Shown: positions 40,909-50,722, counted from the stretch's first letter. The stretch: DNA of 64,000 nt from Rhynchopus sp. YZ270_cl-10 (GCA_964035575.1 OZ037905.1:955001-1019000); one strand, 5' to 3'. Numbers and translations are program-made. The notes: generated by a model not told the origin, from the sequence alone.

Positions 40909-41611
40909 ACAAAGGAAAAAAGTCATTATCGGTCCCTCACGGCTCTCATGGCGCCATCGGGCCCTCATGGCTTCCCGAATATCGGGAATAAAGTGACCAG
41001 CTGGACCAACTGTGGCACAGCAGTTAACAGGCTCAACCCGATTATTCTGCCAGGGCACGCCATGTGCCCCCCCGAGGTGAACTGTCTGGCTCCTTGAAGC
41101 CAAGGAGGACTCAAGGTCAATCGGTTTCCCCCTTAGGGTATCCCTTCCCAGAAAACCCCGATTTTAGCCACCGTGTTGTGAATTATTCCTAACCGAAAGG
41201 TTCGGACCACCCCAAATTTCCCCTCCAGTCACTATGCAGAGGTGCCTCCGGGTCAGACCTAGCGTGAAAACCACCCCAAAAAAAACACCGGGTAACAAAT
41301 TAAAAAAGGGACCCCCCCTCGATTTAACCCACTTTTGGGCCATTCTTGGGCCATTCTTGGGACACGCAAAACCACAAATCGGGCCACACCAATAAAATAA
41401 AAATAAACAATACTCTGATGAAGCAAGCCATTTACCTGGCCCACTTTATTTTTAGTATTTTATTTTTTGCTGCGTTCCTCACACCCACTCAGATTCAACC
41501 TTTTTATTTTTCGAGAGAGAAACCAGACCACACAGGGTTCTGAAATATTTTCAAGAGCAACAAGCGGGGGGGAAAGGGAAGGGATGCCATAAAGATGAGG
41601 AAAAAAAAGTA

Positions 41612-41728
41612 GAGTTGAAATACAAAGCCCTCTCGTGAACAGTGTACCTTGGTACATGACCCGGGTACACCGTAGGGTGTACACCCAACCATGCAGTTCC
41701 ACATCCATTTCGTGGTTTACATCTGATA
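41612..41728 (+). repeat. HP1c, best long copy
   Basis: AGAGTTGAAATACAAAGCCC start, then TGACCCGGGTACACCGTAGG, GTGTACACCCAACCATGC and CATCCATTTCGTGG. GGGTACACC and GGTGTACACCC form an internal stem not present in the short HP1 copies. Confidence 0.65.
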
Positions 41729-42470
41729 AAAATGCACGACGGGGGAAGATGTGACATTTTTTTTTTTTTTTGAGTTTTGTTTGGCACCTACATGTTGTCA
41801 CCCACCTTAACCCAAATGACCGACACAGTCCCCTTTTCATCCCTTTTTCCTTCTTTTTTCCACATTGGATCTGCTTTCCCTTCCCTCCCTCCCCCTATTT
41901 TTTGTCTTTTGTTGGATGGTCTGTTTCTCTCTGTTTTATGTGATTTTCCCTTAGCAACTTGCATCACACCGTTGCAATCTTTTCTCTTTTTCTTCAATAT
42001 AGGGGCAGCAGTACACGGTGGACTGGTCATGGTAATGACCAGTACTTTGACCGGTCAGTATTTTGGCCGGTCAACTTGAGAAAATGTATTCGTCATTGCC
42101 AGTCCACCTTGTATGGATACACAGAGGGGGGGGGGGGGGAGATACCTGAGGAATGAGGAATTGACCCCCTCACCCTGACAGTTACACAGTACACCAGCAC
42201 CAGCTAGATTTTGTGGGTAGGATTTTTTTTTTGCATTTTTTTTTTTTTAGAAATAAGGACACACACTGTACGCAAAGACACAGGGGGCGCCAAACCAAAT
42301 ACTGACCAGATGGGGGAAAATATAAAAACGTTTCTTTTTTTTTTTGCAAAGGAAAAAAAGAATTATTGGAATAGCAATCGCTTTCCATTTTCCATTTTCC
42401 GTTTCTTTTTTTTTTCCTTTTGAAGATTCCCAACAGCAACCTTCACATTTTCTCTTCTTTTCTCCTTTTT

Positions 42471-42520
42471 GAAAGCTTGGTTGTATTAGTGTAGACACCT
42501 AGAGGATGAACTCCACTATA
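42471..42520 (+). repeat. Family D repeat, copy 3
   Basis: GAAAGCTTGGTTGTATTAGT start, GAGGATGAACTCCACTATA end, after a T-run. Confidence 0.7.
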
Positions 42521-42819
42521 TTTTTTTTTCTTCGTTTCGACACATCCCCCTCGGGTCCCCCCCTCACCGAAGGCAGCTGAACTAATATGGCAAAGACGTA
42601 ACACGCCTTTACCCACAGCGTTTCCTTTTGCCTCAGACAGTGCCATTTTTTCCCCCCTTTCCCCAATAGAATAGTTTTGAGAACGTCCAACTGAGACCTT
42701 AGAGAGTTCCAAGAAGGACTGATCCCACGCTGTGCAAAAAAAAAAGCAAAATGCAAGTATGCAGCTATGCAAGAAAAAGAGAGGGAGAAGAAAGAAAAAA
42801 AAAGGGAAAAAAATTTAGG

Positions 42820-42860
42820 TCAAATGAAGGAAGCCTAACCCTCTCGTGCTTAGTCATCCT
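42820..42860 (+). repeat. HP1a hairpin, weakened stem
   Basis: CAAATGAAGGAAGCCTAACC then CTCTCGTGCTTAGTCATCC. Loop kept, two inner pairs lost. Confidence 0.55.
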
Positions 42861-43060
42861 TTGAACTAAAAAAGGGTGGCCGCTGATGATACGGACCCAC
42901 AGAGACACACCTTTTCCCTTTACCTTTTGGGGAGCTTTTTTTATCAGGGTACACCCGGTACCGGAGGTTTCAAGAAAAATGAAAAAAAAGCCATTTTCAG
43001 AGAGAAAAAAAAACCCCCCTGCTTTGCTAAAAAAGCGGCAAGAAAATTTATATAAAAAAA

Positions 43061-43108
43061 GAGAAGTTGAAAGTGCAAACGCCTGTTCATAGGCGGACGC
43101 AGGCACTA
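43061..43108 (+). repeat. Family E repeat, clearest hairpin
   Basis: CGCCT, GTTCAT, AGGCG make a perfect 5-bp stem within GTTGAAAGTGCAAACGCCTG and GCGGACGCAGGCAC. Confidence 0.6.
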
Positions 43109-43145
43109 GGAAAAAAAAAAAAAATAACCCGAACATCAACTAACC

Positions 43146-46100
43146 CTATGCCGATGCGGCAGCGATCTTTTCTGGGATGGCGTTGATCTTGAGCTCTCCT
43201 GTAATGGGGAATTTGAAAATGTTTTGTATGTTTTGAAAGTGCTTTGTGCTCTGTTTAATTTTGCTTGATAGTTTTGTAGACGTGGAGTTGGAGAGGAAGG
43301 GCGCGTTACTTTGTATGAGATTACGACTTATCCTCTTTCTCAGCCACTGTCAAATGTCCTTGTTATTTGTTTGTTTATTTGCTTGTCTTCGTTGAAAGAA
43401 ACGAAAACAAAAAAAGAAAAAAAGGGGGGTTGAAAAAAGAGGGTACAGCTGTAATGGGGAAGTTTTGTTATTGTTGGTAATCATCATTTCCTTTCGAATT
43501 TGCCACTACATGACATAGCCATGGTTGGTTGCTCCGTTTCTTGTATTCACAATCATTTTATACCACCAAATGGTGTTCAAAACCCCCCCTTTTTTGTACC
43601 ACAAAAGAAATACAAAAAAGAAAGGTTGCAAGATGAATGTGTCTCTCGTACACACCAGGGGGGCCGCCACCTAGCAAAGTTCTGTTGATGGTCAACAGAA
43701 CTTTTTGAAAATGAAAAAAAAAAAAAGGGAAAACCTTTATTCGGCTCACAAAAAGTAATTTTTCCATCATTCGGCTCACAAAAAAAAATTAATCCATCAT
43801 TCTATCAAAGTTACTATAATTTTTCCTTCATTCGGCTCACAAAAGTTAATTTTTCCACCATTCTATCAATATTTTGCCAATTTTTCCATCATTCTATCAA
43901 AGTTTATTTTTCACTTTTCGAAGAAATTTTTACCTTTGCGAAAAAAAATTGGGTGGGATTTTTTGCCCGTTTTTATAGGTTGTGAGAGAGGAAAATCCGT
44001 AGGTGACTGTTGCGCGAAGGTCACGCATGTCAGCAATCACACTATGTGCACCATAGTTTGATACAATTCTCACGTTATCGCAGGTCGGGAGGCGACAGCG
44101 TCGACGATTGCTGTGCTGGCAACAGGGCTGTTGACATCGTCAGAGGTGCAGGTGTGCTCAGGGTCGTGCTGGGTGATGCGACAACCATCACCGTCATTCA
44201 CCGCACACACCCTCCATGCACACAAGGGTCATTCGGGTGCTTCTGCGGTTCGAGACGCGGAAGGAAAAATGTGGAGGATGAAGGAGGGCCTGCCACGTTA
44301 CCGTCTCCTTCAGGTCATCCAAGCTGTTAAACTCGGCACCAGTGACCACTTGTCTTTGCATATTTAGCAAACAGTGTGTAATTTGTGACCCTGGAAATAT
44401 AAATTTTTCGAAAAATGCAAAAAAAATGCCCCGTTTTTCCTCAAAAAATCCCGCTCAATTTTTTTTTTTCCAAACGTAAAAATTTCTTCGAAAAAGTGAA
44501 AAATAAACTTTGATAGAATGATGGAAAAATTGGCAAAATATTGATAGAATGGTGGAAAAATTAACTTTTGTGAGCCGAATGAAGGAAAAATTATAGTAAC
44601 TTTGATAGAATGATGGATTAATTTTTTTTTGTGAGCCGAATGATGGAAAAATTACTTTTTGTGAGCCGAATAAAGGTTTTCCCAAAAAAAAAAAGTTCTG
44701 CTGAATGGTTCAGACCCGTTCTACTTGTCAAAAAATATCAGGAGAAGAAGATATGGAGAGGTGAGTGCTCAAACGTCCCAAAAAAGTCAAAAATGGGTGG
44801 TGGAAAAAAAAAAGTTGCGTACCGTGCGCCTGCGGCGCAAGCAGCTCCCACCAACGCAGTTCCATTTTATGGGAACCTTTTTTAAAGGTGTTGCGTACCG
44901 TGGCTTCGCCAGGAACCTTTGGGTACCATGACCGCTGCTTACTGATAAGAAGGCTGACACCACTACGGCTTGTGGACGGCCACCGTAGAGTACAATGTAC
45001 AGCCTGGTGAGAGGGAAGAGCAAATGTCGCTGATTCGGAGGAACTCTGACCGGGCTTGGGGAACATGCGTCTCCTTGGCGATAAGCTTTGCAGGGGTTTT
45101 CGCGCGAAGCGCGAATTTTTTTTTTTTGGACCATCAACAGAACTTTTTCAAAACCCGAAATCCTGGCGGCGGGGCTGGTACACACATCAAAAAAAAAAAA
45201 AAAACTGGTGTGTCTGAAGGGGGGTGATTCGCACTTATTGCGCACTTTTTTTCATCCCGCACAGGGGTGTCGCTAATTTTGGGGAAATTTTTGAAAAATC
45301 TGAAATCGGGGTGCAAATTTTTTTCTTTACGTGGGGATTTTTTTTCCATTACCAGGGGCGAAAAAACAGTGTTTTGTGGCATTTCCGAGCCAATCCCAGG
45401 CTGTGGTGGGGGATATACAGAAAAATGGACAAACTTTTAGTGACTTAAATTTTCACAAAATATGAACCCATACTCTTAAACATGGGTCATTTTCAGGTCT
45501 GAAAACCCAAATTTAGATGAAATTGTGGTGTTTTTGACACCACTGAGAACAGTAGGTAACGAGAACGGTAGCGCCGCAGGCGCACGGTACCCAACTTTTG
45601 TCTTTTTCTTTTTCCCTTTTCTCTGCGTTCTTTTGATTGTGCGAGCCGATTGCTCTCCACGGTGGGGTCACATGTGTGCGCTAAAATACGCTAAAGTACC
45701 CTTACTATGAAATATGAGATTCTCTGGTTTTAGCAAGGAAACCCCTGCAAGCATGTTCCCAGATCACGAAAAAAGGGGGGGCGTTTTTGGGCGTTTTTGT
45801 TGATCGCATCGTCCGATGCGGTGCAATTGCAGAAAGTGATGGGGTCATTTTGGAAAAATGGACGAGTTTTCGGTATTTAAGTTTTCACCATTTTTTTATT
45901 CCTGTGCACTTTTCGAGACTGCCGATTCTCGTAAACAAGGGTCATGTTCAAGTCTGAAAACACAGCTTCAGATGAAATTGTGGTGTTTTTGACTGAGAAC
46001 GGTAGCGCCGCAGGCGCACGGTACCCAACTTTTGTCTTTTTGTTTTTTTTCCTTTTTCTCTGCGTTCTTTTGATTGCGCGAGCCGATTGCTCTCCACGGT

Positions 46101-47801
46101 GGGGTCACATGTGTGCGCAAAAACACGCTATGGTACCTTTACTAAGGAAACCCCGGTTTGCAAAAAAAAAAGGGTAAGGCAGGGTAAGGTAAATCTGGAA
46201 ATCCCACCCAAAAAAAAAAAAAAATCTTCGCGGGGTGAGGGCGGCACCTGGGGATTTTCCCTGACCCCCAAAAACCTCGTTTTTGGAACGTTCTGACACA
46301 AGCGAGTTCACGGTGGCCTCTCACTTAAAAAAAGAACAGGTTGTTAACACATTAAACCCACCCTGTATTAGGTGCAATTTTTTTTTTCCTACACAGATTT
46401 TACATGGATGTCCAAAGTACTTGAAGTATATCAAGTACTTGATCCCCCAAAAAATCCAATACTTGATACTTCAAGTACTTGACACCCTATTTTTTTTTCT
46501 AGTACTTTTTTACTTGTTCTCCCTCTGTCAAGTACTTTTTTCACAAAAAAAACGTCAAGTACTTGATCAAGTACAAAAAAAAGTGGGTACTTGATCAAGT
46601 ACTTGACGTTTTTTTGCGAAAACAAGTACTTGACAGACTCTGCCAGAGGGTAAAAAAGTAAAAAAGTACGAGAAAAAAAAAATAGGGTATCAAGTACTTG
46701 ATTTCTGTCAAGTACTTGATCAATCTTCAAGTACTTGACTGTCATTTTGAGAGGAAAAAAAAGGGGGGTCAAGTACTTCAAGTACCATAAAAAATCCGAA
46801 AAAAGTACTTCAAGTACTTTGGACATCCATGATTTTACTAGGGGTGCAAATTTTTTTTTTGGTTTTGAAAAAGTCGGGACCCTGGACCCGAATTAGCGAC
46901 ACCCCTGATCCCGCACCAAAAAAAAATTTTTTTTCGAGGGGCTGATTCGCAAGCCTTTGCGCCCCCATTTAGCCACACCAAAAACGCATGATTTTTTGTG
47001 CAGCCCCACTAAACAATAGAAAACTTCATAACATACCGTACAGCTCCGGCTTAATGTTCTCCTTGAGCTCTGGGCGCTTTCCGAGCAAGTCAATCACCGC
47101 TTTTCTGATGCACCCTTCAGTCAACAAGCTGAAAAAGAAACAAGAAAAATGGGGATTTTTTTATGATAATCTTCTGGTGTACATCTCATGATTCATCATC
47201 CAACAAAAAAAAAAGAGAAAAAACTCTCCCAAAGAAAAGTCCTCTGTTCTGGGATCGTTTGATCCACTTAGCACCACGCATGGTGATGGCATCTAATAAT
47301 TCAGAACTGCGCAAAGGACAATCTAAAAATAAAAAAGAGCACCGTTTTGAAAAAAAGGATGACTCTAAGCCTCGCAGTACTGTCGTAACCAATTTGAATC
47401 AATCCCAAATCATACCTGCAGTGCTTCTTGACTGGGGGGAGCTTCAGATCACCGGCAATCTTCTGATTTCTGACTTCAAGCACCTGGTTGAGGTCCTTAC
47501 CTACGAGGAGCGAGCATGCGTAGCTGGACGCGGCAATCGCGCTGCCGCAGCCGAAGGTCTTGAACGCGACGTCCTTGATGAGCTTCGTGTCGTCGCAGTA
47601 CTCGATCTGGATACGTGCCATGTCTCCGCATGCCGGCGACCCGTGGTTTCCTGTTCCAACGTTCGTGTTCTTCTTGTCCAAAGTCCCAATGTGCTCCGGC
47701 TTGTAGAAGTGCTTTATCACCGAGCTGTCGTACTTCTTAAACCGCGCCCCTCCACTCAGTGCAGACTTCACAACTCCCACGGTCGTACGACGGCTGAACA
47801 T
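43146..47801 (-). CDS. ISCU: Mitochondrial iron-sulfur scaffold IscU
   Basis: Three exons join in frame to 176 residues: 47801-47416, 47128-47037 and 43198-43146. The start MFSRRTTVGVVKSALSGGAR is a typical mitochondrial presequence. The in-frame TTG/Met region further upstream is low-complexity. Three cluster-binding cysteines are present: PACGD (Cys58), FGCGSAIA (Cys85) and KHCS (Cys128). LPPVK (121-125) is the HSP70-binding motif. In mitochondria IscU receives sulfur from the Nfs1 desulfurase and builds [2Fe-2S] clusters. The exon 1/2 junction (VKKHC-SLLTEGCIRKAV) restores the family sequence. Exon 3 (GELKINAIPEKIAAASA) lies beyond a 3838-bp intron full of transposable elements and extends the C-terminus past the usual end. 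It is supported by phase, a clean CCCATTACAG acceptor and GC content, not by homology. Without that splice the protein would end LYGML. Confidence 0.85.
43624..43655 (+). repeat. HP1b hairpin with covaried stem
   Basis: GCAAGATGAATGTGTCTCTC then GTACACACC. GTGT/ACAC replaces GTGC/GCAC around an unchanged CTCTCGT loop. Confidence 0.65.
43727..44683. mobile_element. 957-bp fold-back element with subterminal repeats
   Basis: Inverted arms of about 200 bp begin GGGAAAACCTTTATTCGGC and contain alternating TTCGGCTCACAAAA and CCATCATTCTATCAA units. It interrupts an A-run inside a copy of the 56.1-kb dispersed repeat: AGTTCTGTTGA lies to its left and AAGTTCTGCTGAATGG to its right. The central 350 bp (about 44000-44360) is much GC-richer and could be a captured host fragment. 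Confidence 0.75.
44000..44360. other. GC-rich insert in the centre of the fold-back element
   Basis: Unlike the AT-rich arms. On the minus strand one frame reads VNDGDGCRITQHDPEHTCTS continuing to VDAVASRPAIT, followed by a GTGAG donor-like site, so it resembles a host exon. No family recognised. Confidence 0.3.
45206..46980. mobile_element. 1775-bp TGGTGTG-ended element
   Basis: Left end TGGTGTGTCTGAAGG, right end AGCCACACCA. A second inverted pair lies inside: CAGGGGTGTCGCTAATT near 45256 and its complement near 46900. A direct duplication of about 170 bp recurs internally (AAATTGTGGTGTTTTTGAC plus GCGCCGCAGGCGCACGGTAC at 45.5 and 46.0 kb). Hosts the 427-bp element. No coding frame of note. 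Confidence 0.55.
46404..46830. mobile_element. 427-bp element made of CAAGTACTTG palindromes
   Basis: Ends ATGGATGTCC / GGACATCCAT. GATTTTAC is duplicated directly at 46396-46403 and 46831-46838 (8 bp). More than ten CAAGTACTTG or AAGTACTT palindromes, symmetrical about the centre near 46590. Non-coding. The 8-bp duplication fits hAT- or Mutator-like mobilisation. Confidence 0.8.
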
Positions 47802-47887
47802 ATTTTGGTCTTTTTTTTGTTGTGTTTGTTCCTGCATAAAGTGTATCAAGATAAGAATGCTGCAGAAAAAAAAATGAAAGGTTTATT

Positions 47888-47958
47888 TGGTGTGGCCGAC
47901 GACCCCAAAATAGCAGAAAGTAGCACAAAAAAAATAGCACCTCCCTTCAGCCACACCA
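47888..47958. mobile_element. 71-bp MITE with TGGTGTGGC ends
   Basis: TTGGTGTGGCCGACGACCCC at left, TTCAGCCACACCA at right, with AATAGCAGAAAGTAGCAC inside. Sister of 59053-59119. It lies about 85 bp upstream of the IscU start. Confidence 0.7.
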
Positions 47959-47959
47959 T

Positions 47960-48000
47960 TTTATAAGATGAACCTAACCCTCTCTCGTGCTTAACCACCT
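47960..48000 (+). repeat. HP1a hairpin abutting the 71-bp MITE
   Basis: TTTATAAGATGAACCTAACC then CTCTCTCGTGCTTAACCACC. CTAA/TTAA-type partial pairing, with the loop lengthened by CT. Confidence 0.5.
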
Positions 48001-48747
48001 AAAAAAAGGGGGGAGAAATGTTGATATGGGAGGAAGCTGGAAGGGGGAAGAAGGGGGGGGTGGAACCACGTTCTTTTTTTTTAGTTCAATTTGGCAAGAG
48101 TGTGGGGCTGAGTAGAGCTAGAGGGAAATATCTCATCTGTTCGGGGAAAAAAATACTCCCTCCTCCATTTCCCCCTGCACAGCCTTTAACTCCTGTGTAC
48201 TTTTTTTTGTTGTATTGTGGTTTAGCGTTTTCCCACTCTTTTTTTTGGGTGTCCCTGAAAGTTTAGCCACGTAGTGTTGCTGAAAGGTACCCCCAAATCA
48301 CCCCACTGCAGTGGAATAATAAATTACAGGCCCCCCCCTTAGTGAGAAAAAAAAAAACATCTGCCTATGGCTCTGTGTTGTGCTGTTTGTAGTAAGAAGC
48401 AAAACGGACACACCGCGAGACCGTGAAATTGCCTCACCAAAAAAAAAAAAATCGTATCTAGTACCCTGCCCCACTGTGTTTTATTAGTTTTATTCTTTTT
48501 TAAATTTTTGTTACCCCAATGGAACACCATGCGATGTGGTAAATGCCAACAACTTTCTTCTTTTTATTTTTTTGAAAGCTTGGTTTGTATTAGTGTAGCC
48601 ACCCTGGGAGTGGACTCCACTATTTTTTTTCTCTCTTCACCATTTTACGCACATCTCTCGCACACCACCCGCCCATCCTTCCCCCCTTCCCCTTCCCCTT
48701 CGCCCCCCTTCTCCCTCTCCCCCCGCTATGAACCAATGAAGGGTCAA
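48001..48747. other. Spacer with one family D repeat
   Basis: Low-complexity DNA, homopolymers and, near 48.68 kb, a C-rich tract just 3' of the membrane-protein gene. A family D copy is at 48573-48623. No gene. Confidence 0.55.
48573..48623 (+). repeat. Family D repeat, copy 4
   Basis: TGAAAGCTTGGTTTGTATTA start, GGAGTGGACTCCACTAT end. GAGTGGACTC shows an extra short palindrome. Confidence 0.7.
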
Positions 48748-49410
48748 TCAAACATCTCGGGGGCGTGAGCTGGCTGCTCGCTTTGACGCTACATTGAGGC
48801 CAAAGTACTGGTAAAAGGCGATCGAGCAGAAGAGATGCCACAGGCCATGGTTGATGCGAAGATAGTCCTTGCTTTCATCCAGCCCCTTTACGAAGAAGTA
48901 CAGCGACACGAGAAGCGTGATGGTCGCGTTTCTGAAGATCTTCACCCCGTTCTCCTCTTTCAAGTACAACGGGAGCTGCATCGTGAAGACATACTTTGCG
49001 GTAAACAGCAAGGCAGACAGCATGATCGGGGAAATCGTGTAGGTCAACTCCCACGGTCCTTTCTCCTGCGCCCAGGTCACTAAGACCACGAAGGCCCAGC
49101 GGAGGAACTCATCGATGCCGCGGTTTTGGTTGTCCATGAGAAAGAGCATGAGGGAGACGAAGGACATTATGGCGAACACGTTGTCGAGGCGGTGCCATTT
49201 GCCGTCGTTCATGCCGAAGATGGGCTCGCGGGTGACCTCAGAGGTGTGGTATAGGAACGACACCACCACTGCAGCAAGCCCCATCCACATCTCGAAGAAG
49301 CAGCCATGTCTGAAGCATCGTATCGCGCAGGGAAGCCCCGCCGCATTCGTCCCTGCAACCACTAAGAGCTGGAGGATTTTCTCATTGTCGCTTAAGCTTT
49401 GGTACCTCAT
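48748..49410 (-). CDS. Multi-pass membrane protein, CREST/TMEM8-like
   Basis: 220 residues from MRYQSLSDNEKILQLL. The frame is open further upstream, but that part is a family F repeat, and a CTCCCCTCCAG acceptor-like site lies 26 bp before this ATG. About six to seven hydrophobic segments are visible. Diagnostic residues are FLYHTSE, WHRLDNVFAIMSF and NHGLWHLFCSIAF, a Ser/His-Asp-His pattern typical of the CREST hydrolase superfamily (TMEM8/PGAP6, myomaker, alkaline ceramidase, PAQR). Members include lipid hydrolases that use a metal ion held by these residues. Closest in feel to TMEM8/DUF3522, but assignment below superfamily is uncertain. Single exon. Confidence 0.7.
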   Translation of the reverse strand: MRYQSLSDNEKILQLLVVAGTNAAGLPCAIRCFRHGCFFEMWMGLAAVVVSFLYHTSEVTREPIFGMNDGKWHRLDNVFAIMSFVSLMLFLMDNQNRGIDEFLRWAFVVLVTWAQEKGPWELTYTISPIMLSALLFTAKYVFTMQLPLYLKEENGVKIFRNATITLLVSLYFFVKGLDESKDYLRINHGLWHLFCSIAFYQYFGLNVASKRAASSRPRDV

Positions 49411-49453
49411 GAGCAAGGAGGCATGTGTGTCTGGAGGGGAGTGTGTGATGTAT

Positions 49454-49601
49454 TGAAATAGAAACTTAACACTCAGGTTGTGGTGAAACGCACAACACCT
49501 CGACCTGTTTGAGTGAGGAGGTGGCTCTGCAGCACGGTTTCGTCCCGAGAACCGCGCTGTGTTCAAAATGCTCTGTTTCTATTTCCTCCTTCAGGTGACA
49601 C
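49454..49601 (+). repeat. Family F stem repeat, copy 2
   Basis: AAATAGAAAC and GTTTCTATTT ends, GTGGTGAAACGCACAACACC centre. It lies immediately upstream of the CREST-like gene and adds a spurious open N-terminus to it. Confidence 0.7.
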
Positions 49602-49616
49602 AAAAAAAAAAAAAAG

Positions 49617-49722
49617 TTGGCTTGAAAATACAAAAGCCCTCTTACAGGGGTTGGTATGATAGGGTATGGGGGGTGGTCAACCATGAAGTCCTACGATCTA
49701 TTTCGTGGTTTGCATCTGATAT
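49617..49722 (+). repeat. HP1c, copy with altered loop
   Basis: GGCTTGAAAATACAAAAGCC then CTCTTACAGGGGTTGGTATG and CTATTTCGTGGTTTGCATC. CTCTCGT has become CTCTTAC. Confidence 0.55.
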
Positions 49723-50146
49723 GTGTGCTACTGGAAGCGGGGACTCAGCCAGATGAAAGGATCATTTGCAAAATACAGAGGATATGAATCCTGATGTAGG
49801 GTCCCGGTTGGGTTGGGAGGAAAAAAAATATTGGAAAGGAGGGTTGCTGTTGTTACGTTATGTAGCTGCGCTCAAAGAGGCCTTTGTTTTAGATGGGGTG
49901 GTGGAGGAGGAGGGGATTAGAGTAAACGAAATGAATTTGTTTTTATTTAAAACAAAAAATGACCCTCTTGTGCGCACGTAAAAAAAAAAAAGAAGGTATA
50001 TTTATTAGAACGGCAGTATTCCCCGAGGGAAATACCCATCCTTGGGTGAGAACCCTTGTTAGTGGTAGGCAGTGGTATTCACGGTGAAGACTAAAAAAAA
50101 AACCCCGAAGTTTTTTTTTTTAGAATTTGAACAAAGCATTTCAACC

Positions 50147-50230
50147 TATGCATTCAATAAATCGATAGCAGAGGTATAGGGATCAACAAAAATGGTCCCA
50201 ACTTTTTTCTGTGGTATGTTTTGCAAAACG
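50147..50230 (+). repeat. Family G repeat, copy 2
   Basis: TATGCATTCAATAAATCGAT, GGGATCAACAAAAATGGTCC and GTTTTGCAAAACG. Confidence 0.65.
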
Positions 50231-50278
50231 AAATCGAACAAAAAAAAAAAACAAAAAAAAAAAAAAAAAAAAACGTAA

Positions 50279-50312
50279 GTTGTTGTACAACGAACGCGCC
50301 TCTCTTGCACAC
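50279..50312 (+). repeat. HP1b hairpin
   Basis: GTTGTACAACGAACGCGCCT then CTCTTGCACACACATC. GCGC/GCAC pairs imperfectly. Confidence 0.5.
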
Positions 50313-50679
50313 ACATCAAAAAAGTGAGGATGGTGGCCGGTTTGTCCACCAAACATGGCACATCCCCACTTTTTCCCCTCATCCATCCTGCCACTGTCTC
50401 TCGTTTTTTTTATATCTTATTTGAAACCAACCTCCCCAATCGAAAGAAGGTACAGTTTGACTGAACTCTTTTTTTTAGTAAACCTCTCAAAAAAGGCTAC
50501 TCGCACAAAAAAAAAAATCTGCAAAAAAAAGGGGTCCGATAGGGTGTCATGACTCAAAGCCTTTTTTTCCCTAAAGAAGGGGGGGTATTCTATATCTAAG
50601 AACATATCTTTCTGTTCATCGCAAAATGTTTAACAAACACATCTCTAGCCCCCCTTTTTTTTTTGAAGGAAAAAAAAAT

Positions 50680-50722
50680 TGAAAACTTGGTAAAATTAGT
50701 GTAGCCACCCTGCTCCACTATA
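50680..50722 (+). repeat. Family D repeat, shortened
   Basis: TTGAAAACTTGGTAAAATTA then GTGTAGCCACCCTGCTCCAC. It lacks the GAGTG segment. Confidence 0.6.

Larger units (their letters stand above)
39413..41391. mobile_element. 1979-bp TIR element carrying a 1.4-kb tandem repeat
   Basis: Termini TGGTGTGGCCCG and CGGGCCACACCA are perfect inverted repeats, flanked by a 10-bp direct duplication ATAAAATAAA (39403-39412 and 41392-41401). Both ends also contain CCCTCGATTTAACCCACTTT and GGCCATTCTTGGGCC, here in direct orientation. Most of the element is tandem repeat. The remaining 350 bp (40909-41260) is moderately GC-rich without a convincing frame. The duplication length suggests a Mutator-like element, non-autonomous. 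Confidence 0.8.
41402..43145. other. Spacer downstream of IscU
   Basis: Repeats HP1c (41612), D (42471), HP1a (42820) and E (43061) with pyrimidine-rich and A-rich DNA between. Several frames of up to 126 codons are low-complexity or repeat-derived. No gene supported. Confidence 0.55.
43199..47036 (-). other. IscU intron 2, packed with nested repeats
   Basis: A GTATGTTATG donor and a CCATTACAG acceptor on the minus strand bound it. It contains an interrupted copy of the 56.1-kb dispersed repeat, a 957-bp fold-back element inside that copy, and a 1775-bp element that itself hosts a 427-bp element. Little of it is unique. Confidence 0.65.

Noticed and set aside
39467-41103. Open frames of about 480-530 codons (YTQ/STVQY-type repeats) on both strands
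   Set aside because: Created by 9-bp and 5-bp microsatellite units that lack stop codons in any frame; no protein-like sequence outside the array.
40909-41260. Coding remnant in the right part of the 2-kb element
   Set aside because: No frame longer than about 60 codons and no recognisable motif.
41612-41728. tRNA or tRNA-derived SINE in the long hairpin repeat
   Set aside because: I could not find a convincing B-box (GGTTCGANTCC-type) or a cloverleaf, and copies differ in the regions where a tRNA would be conserved.
49411-49566. N-terminal extension of the CREST-like membrane protein
   Set aside because: Encoded by the family F repeat. The protein family start and an acceptor-like site support the Met at 49410.
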